Assembly: GCF_002836975.1 (NCBI RefSeq)
Contig: NZ_NIJK01000054.1
Coordinates: 1 to 64,000 of the forward strand
Length of the DNA stretch: 64,000 nt
Reading direction: 5' to 3'
DNA from: Shewanella indica
GTDB taxonomy: Bacteria; Pseudomonadota; Gammaproteobacteria; Enterobacterales; Shewanellaceae
In this document: positions 50,504 to 59,186 of the stretch, piece by piece
How the letters are laid out: each line of letters opens with the position of its first letter
Position numbering within the stretch: position 1 is the stretch's first letter
Notes under the pieces: generated by a model
The model's input: only the letters and a program-made list of their open reading frames with translations
Told to the model about the DNA's origin: nothing
Databases searched by the model: none
Position numbers and translations under genes: made by a program

Positions 50504-52741
50504 TTACCAGCTCAGGTGGTAATTGATGGCAAAAGTGCGGCCACGGCCGTGATAGTCAAACATCTTCTCCGGGCCGTAAGTCGGGCTGTAGAAGTAAGCG
50601 GCTCGCTGGCCCCAAAGGGTGCTGTAGTCCTTATCAAGGAGGTTTTCGATGCCATAGCTCAGGGTGCCGACTGCCAGTTCGATGGAGCCGAGCAGATCCA
50701 AAGTGGTATAGCTGCCTAACTCACTTCTCTGGCCATCATTTGCCTTGAAGCGATAGTCAGAGTCGGCGCTGAAGCTGTGCTCGGCCTGCAATCTTAACTG
50801 CTGGCTGTCACCGCGCCAGGCGATAAAGGCCGTGGCTTTGGAAGGTGAAGCATAGGTGACTGTCTCATCAATCCAGTCGGAGCCATTTTTGATTTCACTG
50901 CGAACCAGATGCAGGTTGCTGCCCACCTGCCAGGCGCTGCTGATATCGAAGTTCAGCTGAGCTTCCAGGCCATAGGTGCGTTTATCCTTGTCCTTGACTT
51001 CTATGGTCAGATCGCTGCGATTGACCTCAATCACCTTATCCGAGATGGCGTAATACAGACTGGCCTGGGCCTGCCAACGGTCGGCCAGATAGCGCCAGCC
51101 CAGTTCAAAGGAGTCTGTCTTGATGCCATCGAGGCGGGAATCATTGATATTGATGCTGTTGGTCAGTTGCAGATAACCATCGGCATCGGCCTGATAGCTG
51201 CCGCGACCATAGTATTTGGACAGATCCGGCAGCTCAAAGCCTTGCGAGTAGGCGAGCCACAGTTGTTGATCCCGGCTCAGTTTAGCCACCAAGCCCAGGT
51301 TAACCAGGCCGACATGGTAGTCTGTGCTGCCGCCCTTGATAATATCGGCGCCCGGCGCCTTACCCTGGGCAATCGCCACCTGTTGGTTATAGCCGATAAA
51401 GTCATCGACACTGTTGTCCATCTGCTGATAACGATAACCTGCGTTGAGCACCAGATAGTCGTTGATATCCCAGCTGCCCTGCAGGAAGGCTGCGATGGAC
51501 TCGACACTGAAGTCGACATATCGGCCTGTGGTGAACAGCTCCTTCATGGTCAAACCGCCACTCTGGTTGGCGGCGTCGAGATCAAAACTCATCTGATCCG
51601 AGTCGAAGCTCTCCTTGTCCCAGTCGATGCCCCAGGTGAGTTTGAGGCTGTCGCTGGGTCTGGATTCCAACACGGCTTTCAGGCCATAAATGCCGGTGTT
51701 TTGTGATGAGGCCGAGAAGTTGTAAACCCCGAGGGTTTCACTGACATAAGGGAAGGGGTGAAAGTCGAGATCTTCCTTGCGGTAAAAGCCTTGCAGGTAC
51801 AAGGTTTGGCCGAGAAAGTCAGCCTGGGTATAGCTGAGGTTCAGTAAGGTACGATCGGTTTTGGGACTGCGATCGGCATTCAATCCCTTGCGGCTTTCAA
51901 GCTGGGAAGCATCTGAGGTGACGCCGCTGAAGTTTTCCCCCATATAGAGGCCGTGGTCGCCATCGGACTCATTGTTGTAAAACTGCACCAGGGCACTGAG
52001 GGTGGCATTGTTTGGCAGGCTCCAATCCAGGTTGGCCATCAGATCATAACCTTGGGTGTACTGCATGCCGGTTTGGGTGATATCCGGCATCACCTGATCG
52101 CCGCTGCCGTCGAACCACTGGCCATTTTCCTGCCAGGCGGCACTGAAACGTCCCTTGAGGGTATCGCTGCCACCGGCCACGGCAAAGGCAGTGCGGTAAT
52201 CCAAGTCATCACTGCCGTTAAAACCCGATTTGAAACCTGCCTCGGCTTCAAAGGTATCCAGGCTGTCGGCGGCTTTTTTGGTCACTATATTGATAGCGCC
52301 GCCCAAAGCACCGCCGCCATAGAGGGCCGAGGCGCCGGCCAAGACTTCAATGCGGGCGATGTTAAAGGGATCTATGCTGTCCAGCTGGCGGCTGATCCCC
52401 CTGGAGGTGTTCATGGATACGCCGTCTATCAGCACCACCATGGCACGGCCGCGCATGTTCTGACCAAAGTTGGTCCGGCCCTGGCTGGATACGTCCATGG
52501 AGGGAACCAGGGCGGCCAGCATCTCTTTTACGCCTTTGCCGCTGTTTATCTGCTCACGGATGCTGTTTTCATCGATTAACCAAACTGTGCCGGAGAGCTC
52601 ACTTATCTGGGTCGGGGTACGGTTGGCACTGACTACCATACGCTCCATCTGGGCTTCTTCGGCCAAGGCGGCTCCCATCAGCAGCAATTGACTGCAGACA
52701 GCAGCGGCAACAAGGCTCATCCGAGCCGTGGATTTGGGCAT
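50504..52741 (-). CDS. TonB-dependent siderophore receptor (IutA/PutA-like)
   Basis: A 745-residue outer-membrane receptor. Signal peptide about 1-27 (MGAALAEEA), TonB-box-like MERMVVSANRT, plug domain to about 160 with NMRGRAMVVLIDGVSMNTSRGISRQLDSIDPFNIARIEVLAGASALYGGG, GGAINIVTKK; then a 22-strand barrel ending in an aromatic residue (INYHLSW). The SRQLDSIDPFNI plug segment is typical of the IutA-type receptors for hydroxamate siderophores such as aerobactin and putrebactin. No siderophore synthesis genes are nearby, so it may take up a foreign or distantly encoded siderophore. It follows a small membrane-protein gene, 25 bases apart, behind a Fur box. Confidence 0.87.
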   Translation of the reverse strand: MPKSTARMSLVAAAVCSQLLLMGAALAEEAQMERMVVSANRTPTQISELSGTVWLIDENSIREQINSGKGVKEMLAALVPSMDVSSQGRTNFGQNMRGRAMVVLIDGVSMNTSRGISRQLDSIDPFNIARIEVLAGASALYGGGALGGAINIVTKKAADSLDTFEAEAGFKSGFNGSDDLDYRTAFAVAGGSDTLKGRFSAAWQENGQWFDGSGDQVMPDITQTGMQYTQGYDLMANLDWSLPNNATLSALVQFYNNESDGDHGLYMGENFSGVTSDASQLESRKGLNADRSPKTDRTLLNLSYTQADFLGQTLYLQGFYRKEDLDFHPFPYVSETLGVYNFSASSQNTGIYGLKAVLESRPSDSLKLTWGIDWDKESFDSDQMSFDLDAANQSGGLTMKELFTTGRYVDFSVESIAAFLQGSWDINDYLVLNAGYRYQQMDNSVDDFIGYNQQVAIAQGKAPGADIIKGGSTDYHVGLVNLGLVAKLSRDQQLWLAYSQGFELPDLSKYYGRGSYQADADGYLQLTNSININDSRLDGIKTDSFELGWRYLADRWQAQASLYYAISDKVIEVNRSDLTIEVKDKDKRTYGLEAQLNFDISSAWQVGSNLHLVRSEIKNGSDWIDETVTYASPSKATAFIAWRGDSQQLRLQAEHSFSADSDYRFKANDGQRSELGSYTTLDLLGSIELAVGTLSYGIENLLDKDYSTLWGQRAAYFYSPTYGPEKMFDYHGRGRTFAINYHLSW

Positions 52742-52766
52742 AACATTCTCCTATAAAAATCAGGGG

Positions 52767-52994
52767 TTAAATGAGGCACCAGACAGGGATCCAGCAGGCG
52801 AACACCAGGCTGAGTGTCTTCTTGCCGGGTTGGTATCCCAAGGCTAAAGACAGCACCAAGGCTGGTGCCAACAGCAGGATCAACAGCCGGGCATCCAGCC
52901 CAAAACTGGCCAATACCAGCATGATTGCCAGCAAGACCAATCCCTCACACCAAAGCAGTTGGTTACAGCGCAACAACAGCGGGGACGTTTCCAT
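52767..52994 (-). CDS. small membrane protein co-transcribed with the siderophore receptor
   Basis: A 75-residue protein with two to three hydrophobic helices (LLWCEGLVLLAIMLVLASFG, LLILLLAPALVLSLALGY, LVFACWIPVWCLI). GGAGG stands 9 bases before the ATG, so translation is well supported. It is the first gene after the Fur box and the receptor gene follows at once, so it probably belongs to iron uptake. Family not recognised; a role in receptor function or siderophore handling is only a guess from position. Confidence 0.65.
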   Translation of the reverse strand: METSPLLLRCNQLLWCEGLVLLAIMLVLASFGLDARLLILLLAPALVLSLALGYQPGKKTLSLVFACWIPVWCLI

Positions 52995-53032
52995 ATTATT
53001 TTGCCTCCAGAATGAGGTTATATTTTAATTGC

Positions 53033-53053
53033 AAATAAAAATGGTTCGCAATT
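53033..53053. promoter_or_regulatory. Fur box upstream of the receptor operon
   Basis: AATAAAAATGGTTCGCAATT is close to the palindromic Fur site AATGAGAATGGTTCTCATT, with about three mismatches. It lies about 40 bases before the leftward small membrane-protein gene and overlaps the spacer of a plausible promoter there (TTGCGA, 18 bases, TAAAAT read leftward). Confidence 0.6.
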
Positions 53054-53272
53054 GAATTTACAGTGCGGGCGGGAATGGGGGTTACTTGTGAATGAGTCTC
53101 ACGTTAACGCAATTCATCTTACATATATCGCTTTTACTCGCGTTCTTGAAAGATCAAACTTTTAGCCGGAATAGTATAAAATGACCCACCTAATTTCGGT
53201 GCAAGGCTAAGTCAGATATCAATATGGGGGTCTGTCTTGATGAAATGCCTTGCTGTCATAGAAGGAGTGTCA

Positions 53273-53776
53273 GTGCAGCAGAATAATCCTTATCAGGCCT
53301 CTTGTCCGGCGCAAATCTGGGTTGATGCCGATGCCTGCCCGGTTGTGGTCCGCGAGATGTTGGTGCGGGCGGCAGCGCGTACCGGCATCAATATCACTTT
53401 TGTCGCCAATCAGGCGCTCAGGATCACAGGCGCAGCCAGTGTCAAAACCTTACAGGTGCCCAAGGGATTTGATGTGGCCGATAACGAAATCGTGCGCCTG
53501 TGTCACGCCGGTGATTTGGTGATCAGCAATGATATTCCGCTGGCGGCCGAAGTGATAGACAAGGGCGCCAAGGCGCTCAATAGCCGTGGTGAGCTGCTGA
53601 ATCGAGACAATGTGCGTGCCCGCCTCAATATGCGGGATTTTCTCGATACCCTGCGTGCCAGCGGTATAGATACCGGCGGCAGTCCCAAGTTGAGCCAGGC
53701 AGATAGACAGGCCTTTGCTAATGAGCTGGATAAATATCTGCTGCACTGGCAGCGCGCTAAGACGCGTCAGGGCTAA
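53273..53776 (+). CDS. yaiI: YaiI/YqxD family protein (UPF0178, DUF188)
   Basis: A 167-residue protein of the PIN-like DUF188 family: IWVDADACPVVVREMLVRAA at the N-terminus (acidic metal-site residues), VANQALRI, VADNEIVRLCHAGDLVISNDIPLAAEVIDKGA and the C-terminal RQAFANELDKYL. It has a nuclease-like fold, but no activity is established. I choose the GTG at 53273, with GAAGGAG six bases upstream; the earlier frame starts at 53237/53240 lack a site and add residues absent from the family. Confidence 0.88.
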   Translation: MQQNNPYQASCPAQIWVDADACPVVVREMLVRAAARTGINITFVANQALRITGAASVKTLQVPKGFDVADNEIVRLCHAGDLVISNDIPLAAEVIDKGAKALNSRGELLNRDNVRARLNMRDFLDTLRASGIDTGGSPKLSQADRQAFANELDKYLLHWQRAKTRQG

Positions 53777-53997
53777 GCCTGCCAAGCCATAGTTCGCTCA
53801 GAGAATCAAAAGCCTGGAAACTTGAAAGCTCAGCGATTCGAAAGTTCAGCGATTCGAAAACATAGTGGCTCGCAAGTTTCGCGGCTATGCAAGATTCAGA
53901 GCCGATACAGAATTTATTTCCGATTTAAGATTTGGCTGCAGCTCAAGACCTGTCATCCATTCAAGTCTTAACGCTCCATTCAAGACTGGGCATCCAC
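53777..53997. repeat. intergenic region with short tandem repeats
   Basis: 221 bases. Two identical-but-one 16-base units with core GAAAG(C/T)TCAGCGATTC at 53824-53839 and 53840-53855. Then three copies of a CATCCATTCAAG-like unit at 53954-53965, 53973-53984 and 53991-54002, the last covering the stop codon of the leftward LysR gene. No gene seen. Confidence 0.7.
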
Positions 53998-54891
53998 TCA
54001 AGAGTCGGCCAGATCCGGCGCCTCCGGCAGCGCCTGCTGCAGAAAGTCCAAGAGCAGGCTGACCTTGGGCGACAGATGGCGGTTCTGTGGGTATAAGGCC
54101 CAAATCCCCTCCGGCGCCGCCTGGTAAGCCTCAAGCACTGATACCAGGGCACCGCTGGCGAGATCCTCGCCGACATAATAATCGGGCAGTTGCACCAGCC
54201 CGAGCCCTTTGCGGGCGGCATCCAATAACCCAGGGCCAGAATTACACACCAAGCGGCCACTCAAACGCCATTGACGTTCCTGGCCCAGCTCGATAAAACG
54301 CCAGTAAGGGTGGTTACCCAGCAAACATTGATGCCGGTGCAGCTCGCCCAGAGTGTGGGGCACGCCGTGGTTGGCCAGATACTCCGGGCTGGCACAGACA
54401 TAATTGCGGCGACTGCCAAGACGCCGCGCCATCAAGCTGGAATCCGCCAGCTTACCCAGCCGAATCGCCAAATCATAACCGCCATCAATCAGATCCAGCG
54501 TCTTGTTGTTGAGATCCAGTTGCAGATCCAGCTTGGGGTGCAGACAGAGAAAGTCATTCAGCAGCGGCAGAATAAACTGCTCGCCGTAAGTGACCGGCGC
54601 CGTCACCCGCAGCAAGCCCTGCGGGGTTTGTTTCAAACTGCCAAGGGCGCGTTCGGCTTCTTCTATACCATCTTGCAGCAAGCGGCAGTGGCGATAATAA
54701 AGCTGACCCTCTTCACTGAGCGACACCTTACGGGTAGTGCGATAGAAGAGTTTGCTCGCCAGGCGTTTCTCCAGCGCGGCGATTTGGCGGCTTATCTGCG
54801 CCACAGACAAGTTGAGTCGCTCGGCGGCGCGGGTAAAGCTCTGGCTCTCGGCCACGGCGATAAATTCGCTGATCCCTTCCCAGTGGTTCAT
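53998..54891 (-). CDS. LysR-family transcriptional regulator (next to adhC)
   Basis: A 297-residue regulator with winged helix ISEFIAVAESQSFTRAAERLNLSVAQISRQIAALE and the effector domain start LLRVTAPVTYGEQFILPLLNDFL, as in the group that includes DsdC/PtxR-like single-gene regulators. Divergent from the class III alcohol dehydrogenase gene with 132 bases between. In several Shewanella and other bacteria a LysR gene sits here and controls formaldehyde detoxification; I infer that role from position. Its stop codon lies in the last unit of a short tandem repeat. Confidence 0.87.
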   Translation of the reverse strand: MNHWEGISEFIAVAESQSFTRAAERLNLSVAQISRQIAALEKRLASKLFYRTTRKVSLSEEGQLYYRHCRLLQDGIEEAERALGSLKQTPQGLLRVTAPVTYGEQFILPLLNDFLCLHPKLDLQLDLNNKTLDLIDGGYDLAIRLGKLADSSLMARRLGSRRNYVCASPEYLANHGVPHTLGELHRHQCLLGNHPYWRFIELGQERQWRLSGRLVCNSGPGLLDAARKGLGLVQLPDYYVGEDLASGALVSVLEAYQAAPEGIWALYPQNRHLSPKVSLLLDFLQQALPEAPDLADS

Positions 54892-54936
54892 TATTACTTC
54901 TCAGTAAAAGTGATTTGTATATTTGGCTGATTATCT

Positions 54937-54952
54937 TTTATTTTGGAATAAA
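54937..54952. promoter_or_regulatory. palindrome in the LysR/adhC divergent region
   Basis: TTTATT-ttgg-AATAAA, arms perfectly complementary, 46 bases from the LysR gene start and 72 from the adhC start. A plausible regulator site; LysR sites often are interrupted AT-rich dyads. Confidence 0.45.
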
Positions 54953-55023
54953 TACAATGTTGGCATCCGGTTTATGAGCCAAGAGGTTCGATACCGAATC
55001 AATCACAACAGAAGGAAGCGACA

Positions 55024-56148
55024 ATGACAGACAAATTTATCAAGTCCCGCGCCGCCGTAGCCTGGGCTGCAGGTGAGCCGTTGAAGATGGAAGAGGTGGA
55101 TGTGATGTTGCCCAAGGCCGGTGAGGTGTTGGTGCGCATTGTTGCCAGTGGTGTGTGCCATACCGATGCTTTTACTTTGAGCGGCGACGACCCTGAAGGC
55201 GTGTTTCCGGCCATTCTCGGCCATGAGGGCGGCGGCATAGTGGAGATGGTCGGCGAAGGCGTCACCAGTGTGGCGGTGGGCGATCATGTTATTCCTCTTT
55301 ACACGCCTGAATGCGGTGAGTGTAAGTTCTGCCGCTCGGGCAAGACCAACCTGTGTCAGAAGATCCGTGAGACCCAGGGCAAGGGCCTGATGCCGGATGG
55401 TACCACCCGTTTCTTCAAAGACGGCAAGCCGATTTTCCACTACATGGGCTGCTCGACTTTCTCTGAATATACGGTATTGCCTGAGATCTCCCTGGCCAAG
55501 GTCAACAAGTCGGCGCCGCTGGAAGAGATTTGCCTTCTGGGCTGCGGTGTCACTACCGGCATGGGCGCTGTAATGAACACTGCCAAGGTGGAAGAGGGCG
55601 CCACTGTAGCCATCTTCGGGCTCGGCGGTATAGGGTTATCGGCGGTGATTGGCGCTGTGATGGCGAAAGCCGGTCGAATCATAGGCATAGATGTCAATGA
55701 GTCCAAGTTTGAACTGGCGAAGAAGCTGGGCGCGACCGAGTGCATCAACCCCAAGGACTATGACAAGCCTATTCAGCAGGTGATTGTGGATTTGACCGAT
55801 GGCGGCGTCGATTACTCGTTCGAGTGCATCGGTAATGTGGATGTGATGCGTTCGGCGCTCGAGTGTTGCCACAAGGGCTGGGGCGAATCAGTGATCATCG
55901 GGGTTGCCGGTGCCGGGCAAGAGATCTCCACCAGACCTTTCCAACTGGTGACCGGCCGGGTGTGGAAAGGTTCGGCTTTCGGTGGTGTCAAAGGACGCTC
56001 ACAGTTGCCCGGCATAGTGGAGGATTATCTGGCCGGTAAGTTCAAGCTGGATGACTTTATCACCCACACCATGGGGCTTGAAGATATCAATGAAGCCTTT
56101 GAGCTGATGCATGAAGGCAAGAGCATTCGCAGCGTGATCCATTTCTGA
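55024..56148 (+). CDS. frmA: S-(hydroxymethyl)glutathione dehydrogenase/class III alcohol dehydrogenase
   Basis: A 374-residue zinc enzyme oxidising the formaldehyde-glutathione adduct to S-formylglutathione with NAD+. Catalytic zinc: Cys in ASGVCHTDAF, His in LGHEGGGIVE, Cys in LLGCGVTTGMG. Structural zinc cysteines in PECGECKFCRSGKTNLC. NAD motif FGLGGIGLSAVIGA. Class III features, including SRPFQLVTGRVWKGSAFGGVKGR-like C-terminal sequence, are kept. AGAAGGAAG precedes the ATG. The next gene starts 10 bases after its stop and completes the pathway. Confidence 0.96.
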   Translation: MTDKFIKSRAAVAWAAGEPLKMEEVDVMLPKAGEVLVRIVASGVCHTDAFTLSGDDPEGVFPAILGHEGGGIVEMVGEGVTSVAVGDHVIPLYTPECGECKFCRSGKTNLCQKIRETQGKGLMPDGTTRFFKDGKPIFHYMGCSTFSEYTVLPEISLAKVNKSAPLEEICLLGCGVTTGMGAVMNTAKVEEGATVAIFGLGGIGLSAVIGAVMAKAGRIIGIDVNESKFELAKKLGATECINPKDYDKPIQQVIVDLTDGGVDYSFECIGNVDVMRSALECCHKGWGESVIIGVAGAGQEISTRPFQLVTGRVWKGSAFGGVKGRSQLPGIVEDYLAGKFKLDDFITHTMGLEDINEAFELMHEGKSIRSVIHF

Positions 56149-56158
56149 GGACCTTCTG

Positions 56159-56995
56159 ATGGAAAATATCAGTAACAACAGGTCGTTTGGAGGCTGGCAC
56201 AAGCAGTATCGTCATCACTCCAGCAGTCTGAACTGCGAGATGCGTTTCGCCATCTATCTGCCGGAGCAGGCCAATAGCCAAAAGGTACCTGTGCTGTATT
56301 GGCTCTCCGGGTTGACCTGTACGGATGAGAACTTTATGCAAAAGGCCGGGGCCCAGCGCCTCGCGTCTCAGCTGGGGCTGGCCATTGTTTGCCCGGATAC
56401 CAGCCCGCGCGGAGAAGGTGTGGCCGATGCCGATGATGCTGCTTACGATCTGGGGTTGGGGGCCGGTTTTTATGTCAATGCGACCCAGGCTCCCTGGAGC
56501 AACCACTATCGTATGTATGACTATGTGGTCGATGAGTTGCCGGCATTGATAGAACAGCACTTTCCGGTATCGGATAAGCGCGCTATTGCCGGTCACTCCA
56601 TGGGCGGCCACGGCGCGCTGATGATAGCCCTTAAAAATCCGGGCCGTTATCTCAGCGCCAGTGCCTTTGCCCCCATCAGTCATCCTAGCCAGTGCCCTTG
56701 GGGCCAGAAGGCGTTTGCCGCTTATCTTGGCAGCGACAGGGAGGCTTGGAAGGCCTATGACACGGTAGAGCTGATAAAAAGTGGTGCCAAAGGGCTACCG
56801 ATGCGGGTCGATCAGGGCGAAAGTGATCTGTTCCTGGCTGAGCAGTTACTGCCGCAGGCCTTGCAGGCCGCAGCCACTGACGCCGGAATTGCGCTGAGTT
56901 TTCACAGCCACCCCGGCTATGATCACAGCTACTATTTTATCGCCTCATTTATCGACGAGCAGCTTAAGTTTCATGCCGGCCATCTGGGCTTGTAA
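56159..56995 (+). CDS. fghA: S-formylglutathione hydrolase
   Basis: A 278-residue esterase-D-type serine hydrolase that splits S-formylglutathione into formate and glutathione. PVLYWLSGLTCTDENFMQKAGAQ carries the oxyanion loop. Nucleophile elbow GHSMGGHGAL (Ser about 145), Asp in VDQGESDLFL, His in HPGYDHSYYFIASFIDEQL. Length and order after the dehydrogenase are standard. GAGGA lies upstream of the ATG. The gene ends with a strong terminator, so the pair forms a two-gene operon. Confidence 0.96.
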   Translation: MENISNNRSFGGWHKQYRHHSSSLNCEMRFAIYLPEQANSQKVPVLYWLSGLTCTDENFMQKAGAQRLASQLGLAIVCPDTSPRGEGVADADDAAYDLGLGAGFYVNATQAPWSNHYRMYDYVVDELPALIEQHFPVSDKRAIAGHSMGGHGALMIALKNPGRYLSASAFAPISHPSQCPWGQKAFAAYLGSDREAWKAYDTVELIKSGAKGLPMRVDQGESDLFLAEQLLPQALQAAATDAGIALSFHSHPGYDHSYYFIASFIDEQLKFHAGHLGL

Positions 56996-57031
56996 ACGCT
57001 GAGCCTCTAAAACGCTCAGTCACTTAAATAT

Positions 57032-57067
57032 AGCGCCGCCGAGGGGTTGCCCCGGCGGCGCTTTTTT
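57032..57067 (+). terminator. frmA-fghA terminator
   Basis: AGCGCCGCCG pairs with CGGCGGCGCT, then six T. Confidence 0.92.
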
Positions 57068-57173
57068 ATGGGTTATAGCGGCCATTGCCCGGTATCCGCT
57101 TGTTGAGTACTTTCTGGTTTACCCCACTTTTGTTTGAGGGGATTAACGAGCGCAGGGATTAATGGGAGCGAGC

Positions 57174-57635
57174 ATGAAAATAGGCAGATGGCAGACACCC
57201 TTCGAGCTGGGGGATCTCTATATCACTGGGCTCTTTTGGGGCGGTGATTTCATGTTGCTGCTTCCCGGCGGAAAACGTTATCAAATCAAAAATACGCCCC
57301 ATCCCGGGGGCGATCTCAGCCTGAAGCTGTTTCATTTACCGAGTGAAGGGCGCTATCGGCTGCATTATCATTCGGTCACTGCGTTTCGTATGTTGGATGA
57401 ACATGGGTTGCTGGAGCTTTGGCAGGCGCTGAGCGAGCTTGAGGACGAACAGGGTTACAACAGCCGCCTGATTAAAGATCACGCCTGGTCGCGGGAGAGC
57501 CCAATCAGTTTCTTCCATGGGCACAGTGACGGTTGGTCACATCTTATCTGCACCGGCGATGAGTGTGTTGAGGTGTTGTGCCCGAGCGCGCCGGAAATCA
57601 TCTATCTTGGCAAATGTGCTGCCAAGGAGGATTGA
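57174..57635 (+). CDS. hypothetical cytosolic protein
   Basis: A 153-residue protein with no signal peptide or membrane helix. Rich in aromatic and His residues: LYITGLFWGGDFMLLLPGGKRYQI, LHYHSVTAFRMLDEHGLLELWQAL and ISFFHGHSDGWSHLICTGDECVEVLCPSAPEIIYL. The many beta-prone segments suggest a small all-beta fold. I chose the ATG at 57174, preceded by GGGAG, over the ATG at 57162, which has no site. Converges with the response-regulator gene (21 bases between coding ends). I do not recognise the family. Confidence 0.7.
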   Translation: MKIGRWQTPFELGDLYITGLFWGGDFMLLLPGGKRYQIKNTPHPGGDLSLKLFHLPSEGRYRLHYHSVTAFRMLDEHGLLELWQALSELEDEQGYNSRLIKDHAWSRESPISFFHGHSDGWSHLICTGDECVEVLCPSAPEIIYLGKCAAKED

Positions 57636-57656
57636 GAAACCTTAGGGAAGCTGAGA

Positions 57657-58322
57657 TCAGTTTATTTCGACCTTTTCCATTCCCAGTTGCTGCAGCGCTA
57701 TCACGGCCTGGGTGCGGTTACGAACCCCTAGCTTTCGGAAGATAGCAGTGGCGTGGGCCTTGATGGTCGCCTCGGATACGCCCAGGTCGTAGGCTATCTG
57801 CTTGTTGAGCAGGCCTTCGGCAAACATCTGCAACACCTTGTATTGCTGCGGCGTCAGCTCAGAGAGCTTGCCGGCGACCTTGTCGGTATCATTTTCATCA
57901 TCAATTTCAACCAATTCTATGCCTCTAGGCAGCCAGATATCGCCGAACATTACCGCGGTGATTGCGTCGATAAAGGTTTCCATTGAGGCTGACTTGGGAA
58001 TAAAGCCGGCGCCGCCGTAGTGCAGGGCACGGCTGATAGTGGCGGCATCTTCATGGGCTGAAATCACTATTACCGGCAGTTCGGGAAAGTGAGCACGCAG
58101 ATGGATAAGGGTGGAGTAGCCATGGGAGCCTGGCATCTGCAGATCCAGCAGCACCAGATCATAGTCCTGGTGAGTTTGCTCAAGCAGCTGTTGCAGCCCA
58201 TCGGCACTGTCGGCCTCAAACCAGCGAGTGTTGGAAAAGCCGCTGTTAAGCGCCTGGCGCAGGGCATTGCGAAATAATGGGTGATCATCGGCGATGATAA
58301 TATTTAAGTTTTCTGGCTTCAT
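57657..58322 (-). CDS. NarL/FixJ-type response regulator (possibly CrbR/ErdR-like)
   Basis: A 221-residue two-domain regulator. Receiver domain at 8-125: IIADDHPLFR (acidic pocket), phospho-acceptor Asp in LVLLDLQMPG, Thr/Ser in VIVISAHED, Lys in GFIPKSAS. The LuxR-type HTH spans about 152-215: LTPQQYKVLQMFAEGLLNKQIAYDLGVSEATIKAHATAIFRKLGVRNRTQAVIAL. No histidine kinase is adjacent. The overall look resembles CrbR/ErdR regulators that switch on acetyl-CoA synthetase and acetate use, but this is only a resemblance from memory. The 237-base upstream region has a large inverted pair of GTAACA-AAA-GTGAC-like elements. Confidence 0.87.
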   Translation of the reverse strand: MKPENLNIIIADDHPLFRNALRQALNSGFSNTRWFEADSADGLQQLLEQTHQDYDLVLLDLQMPGSHGYSTLIHLRAHFPELPVIVISAHEDAATISRALHYGGAGFIPKSASMETFIDAITAVMFGDIWLPRGIELVEIDDENDTDKVAGKLSELTPQQYKVLQMFAEGLLNKQIAYDLGVSEATIKAHATAIFRKLGVRNRTQAVIALQQLGMEKVEIN

Positions 58323-58365
58323 GGCTTGTTATGGTTATGGCTCTGCACGCTGAAGAAGGGTCAAT

Positions 58366-58427
58366 GTAACAGAAAAGTGACAAATAATCCTATTGCTTTA
58401 TCAGGCTTTAAGTGACTTTTTGTTACT
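58366..58427. promoter_or_regulatory. widely spaced inverted repeat upstream of the response regulator
   Basis: GTAACAGAAAAGTGACA (58366-58382) and AGTGACTTTTTGTTACT (58411-58427) are roughly inverted copies. They lie 45-105 bases before the leftward response-regulator start, where an autoregulatory site could be. Confidence 0.4.
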
Positions 58428-58559
58428 GTCGCTTTTAGACTTTAGTCGAGAACGACAGTCAATAAAAGCCTTTTCAGCGGCAAACAGGATTGCCGGATAA
58501 AACTTACATAGCCTTTAGCCAGAAACAGGCTCGGATTGTGCGAAATAAGCAAACAGGGG

Positions 58560-58991
58560 CTAGTTGGCTAGATCATCACTCCAGATCTGGGTCGGCTTTC
58601 TGTCATCATCGACTGCTACGAAGGTGAAGACGCCGCGGATAGCGTGCTCGCGCTTATCCTGATACATATCTTCTACAAAAATGTTCACTTCGACTTTCAT
58701 CGAGGTGTTGCCCACATGGATCACTCGGGCGATCAATTCTGCCAAGCTGCCGGCGGGGATAGGCTTTTTGAAATCGATTCTGTCAGAGCTGACGGTGACC
58801 AGTGTCTTGCGACAAAAGCGGGTGGCGGCAATAAAAGCGGTTTCATCCATCCAGGCGAGGGCTTCACCGCCAAACAGTGTGTTGTGATGATTGGTAATGG
58901 ACGGGAAAACCGCCTTGATCACCCGAGCCTCGGCTTGTTCAATTCGGCGTGCTACGGCCACTTCATATTGGCTCTGTGTCGTTTCTGGCAT
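58560..58991 (-). CDS. acyl-CoA thioesterase (hotdog fold, YciA/BFIT-like)
   Basis: A 143-residue single-hotdog enzyme hydrolysing acyl-CoA thioesters. The core VFPSITNHHNTLFGGEALAWMDETAFIAATRFC contains the conserved Asn, Gly-Gly and Asp of the active site; SDRIDFKKPIPAGSLAELIARVIHVGNTSMKVEV follows. Its chain-length preference is not visible. Alone on the minus strand between the response regulator and DAHP synthase genes. Confidence 0.9.
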   Translation of the reverse strand: MPETTQSQYEVAVARRIEQAEARVIKAVFPSITNHHNTLFGGEALAWMDETAFIAATRFCRKTLVTVSSDRIDFKKPIPAGSLAELIARVIHVGNTSMKVEVNIFVEDMYQDKREHAIRGVFTFVAVDDDRKPTQIWSDDLAN

Positions 58992-59113
58992 ACGGCAACC
59001 TCTGGTTATGCTGGAAAATCAGGGGCGGTATTATAGTTCGACCAAAGGCGGATTGACAGCCTGGGCCAGAAAGCCCTGCATGAAAAATATTGGATGTTCG
59101 AAAGTATCCGGGC

Positions 59114-59153
59114 ATGAAAAAGCCCCGGCATCTCCAGCGTGGAGATAGCGGGG
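59114..59153 (-). terminator. DAHP synthase gene terminator
   Basis: Read leftward: CGCCCCGC-ATCTCCA region pairs with its complement (about 15 bp with two mismatches, loop CGC) and is followed by TTTTT. Confidence 0.9.
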
Positions 59154-59186
59154 CGATTCCATTTCAGTGGCCTGTATCTGGGGGGC

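Noticed and set aside
50504..52579. Long open frames opposite the TonB-dependent receptor gene (for example 50909-51706 and 51953-52579)
   Set aside because: They are antisense shadows of a GC-rich coding region; the receptor reading has clear family motifs.
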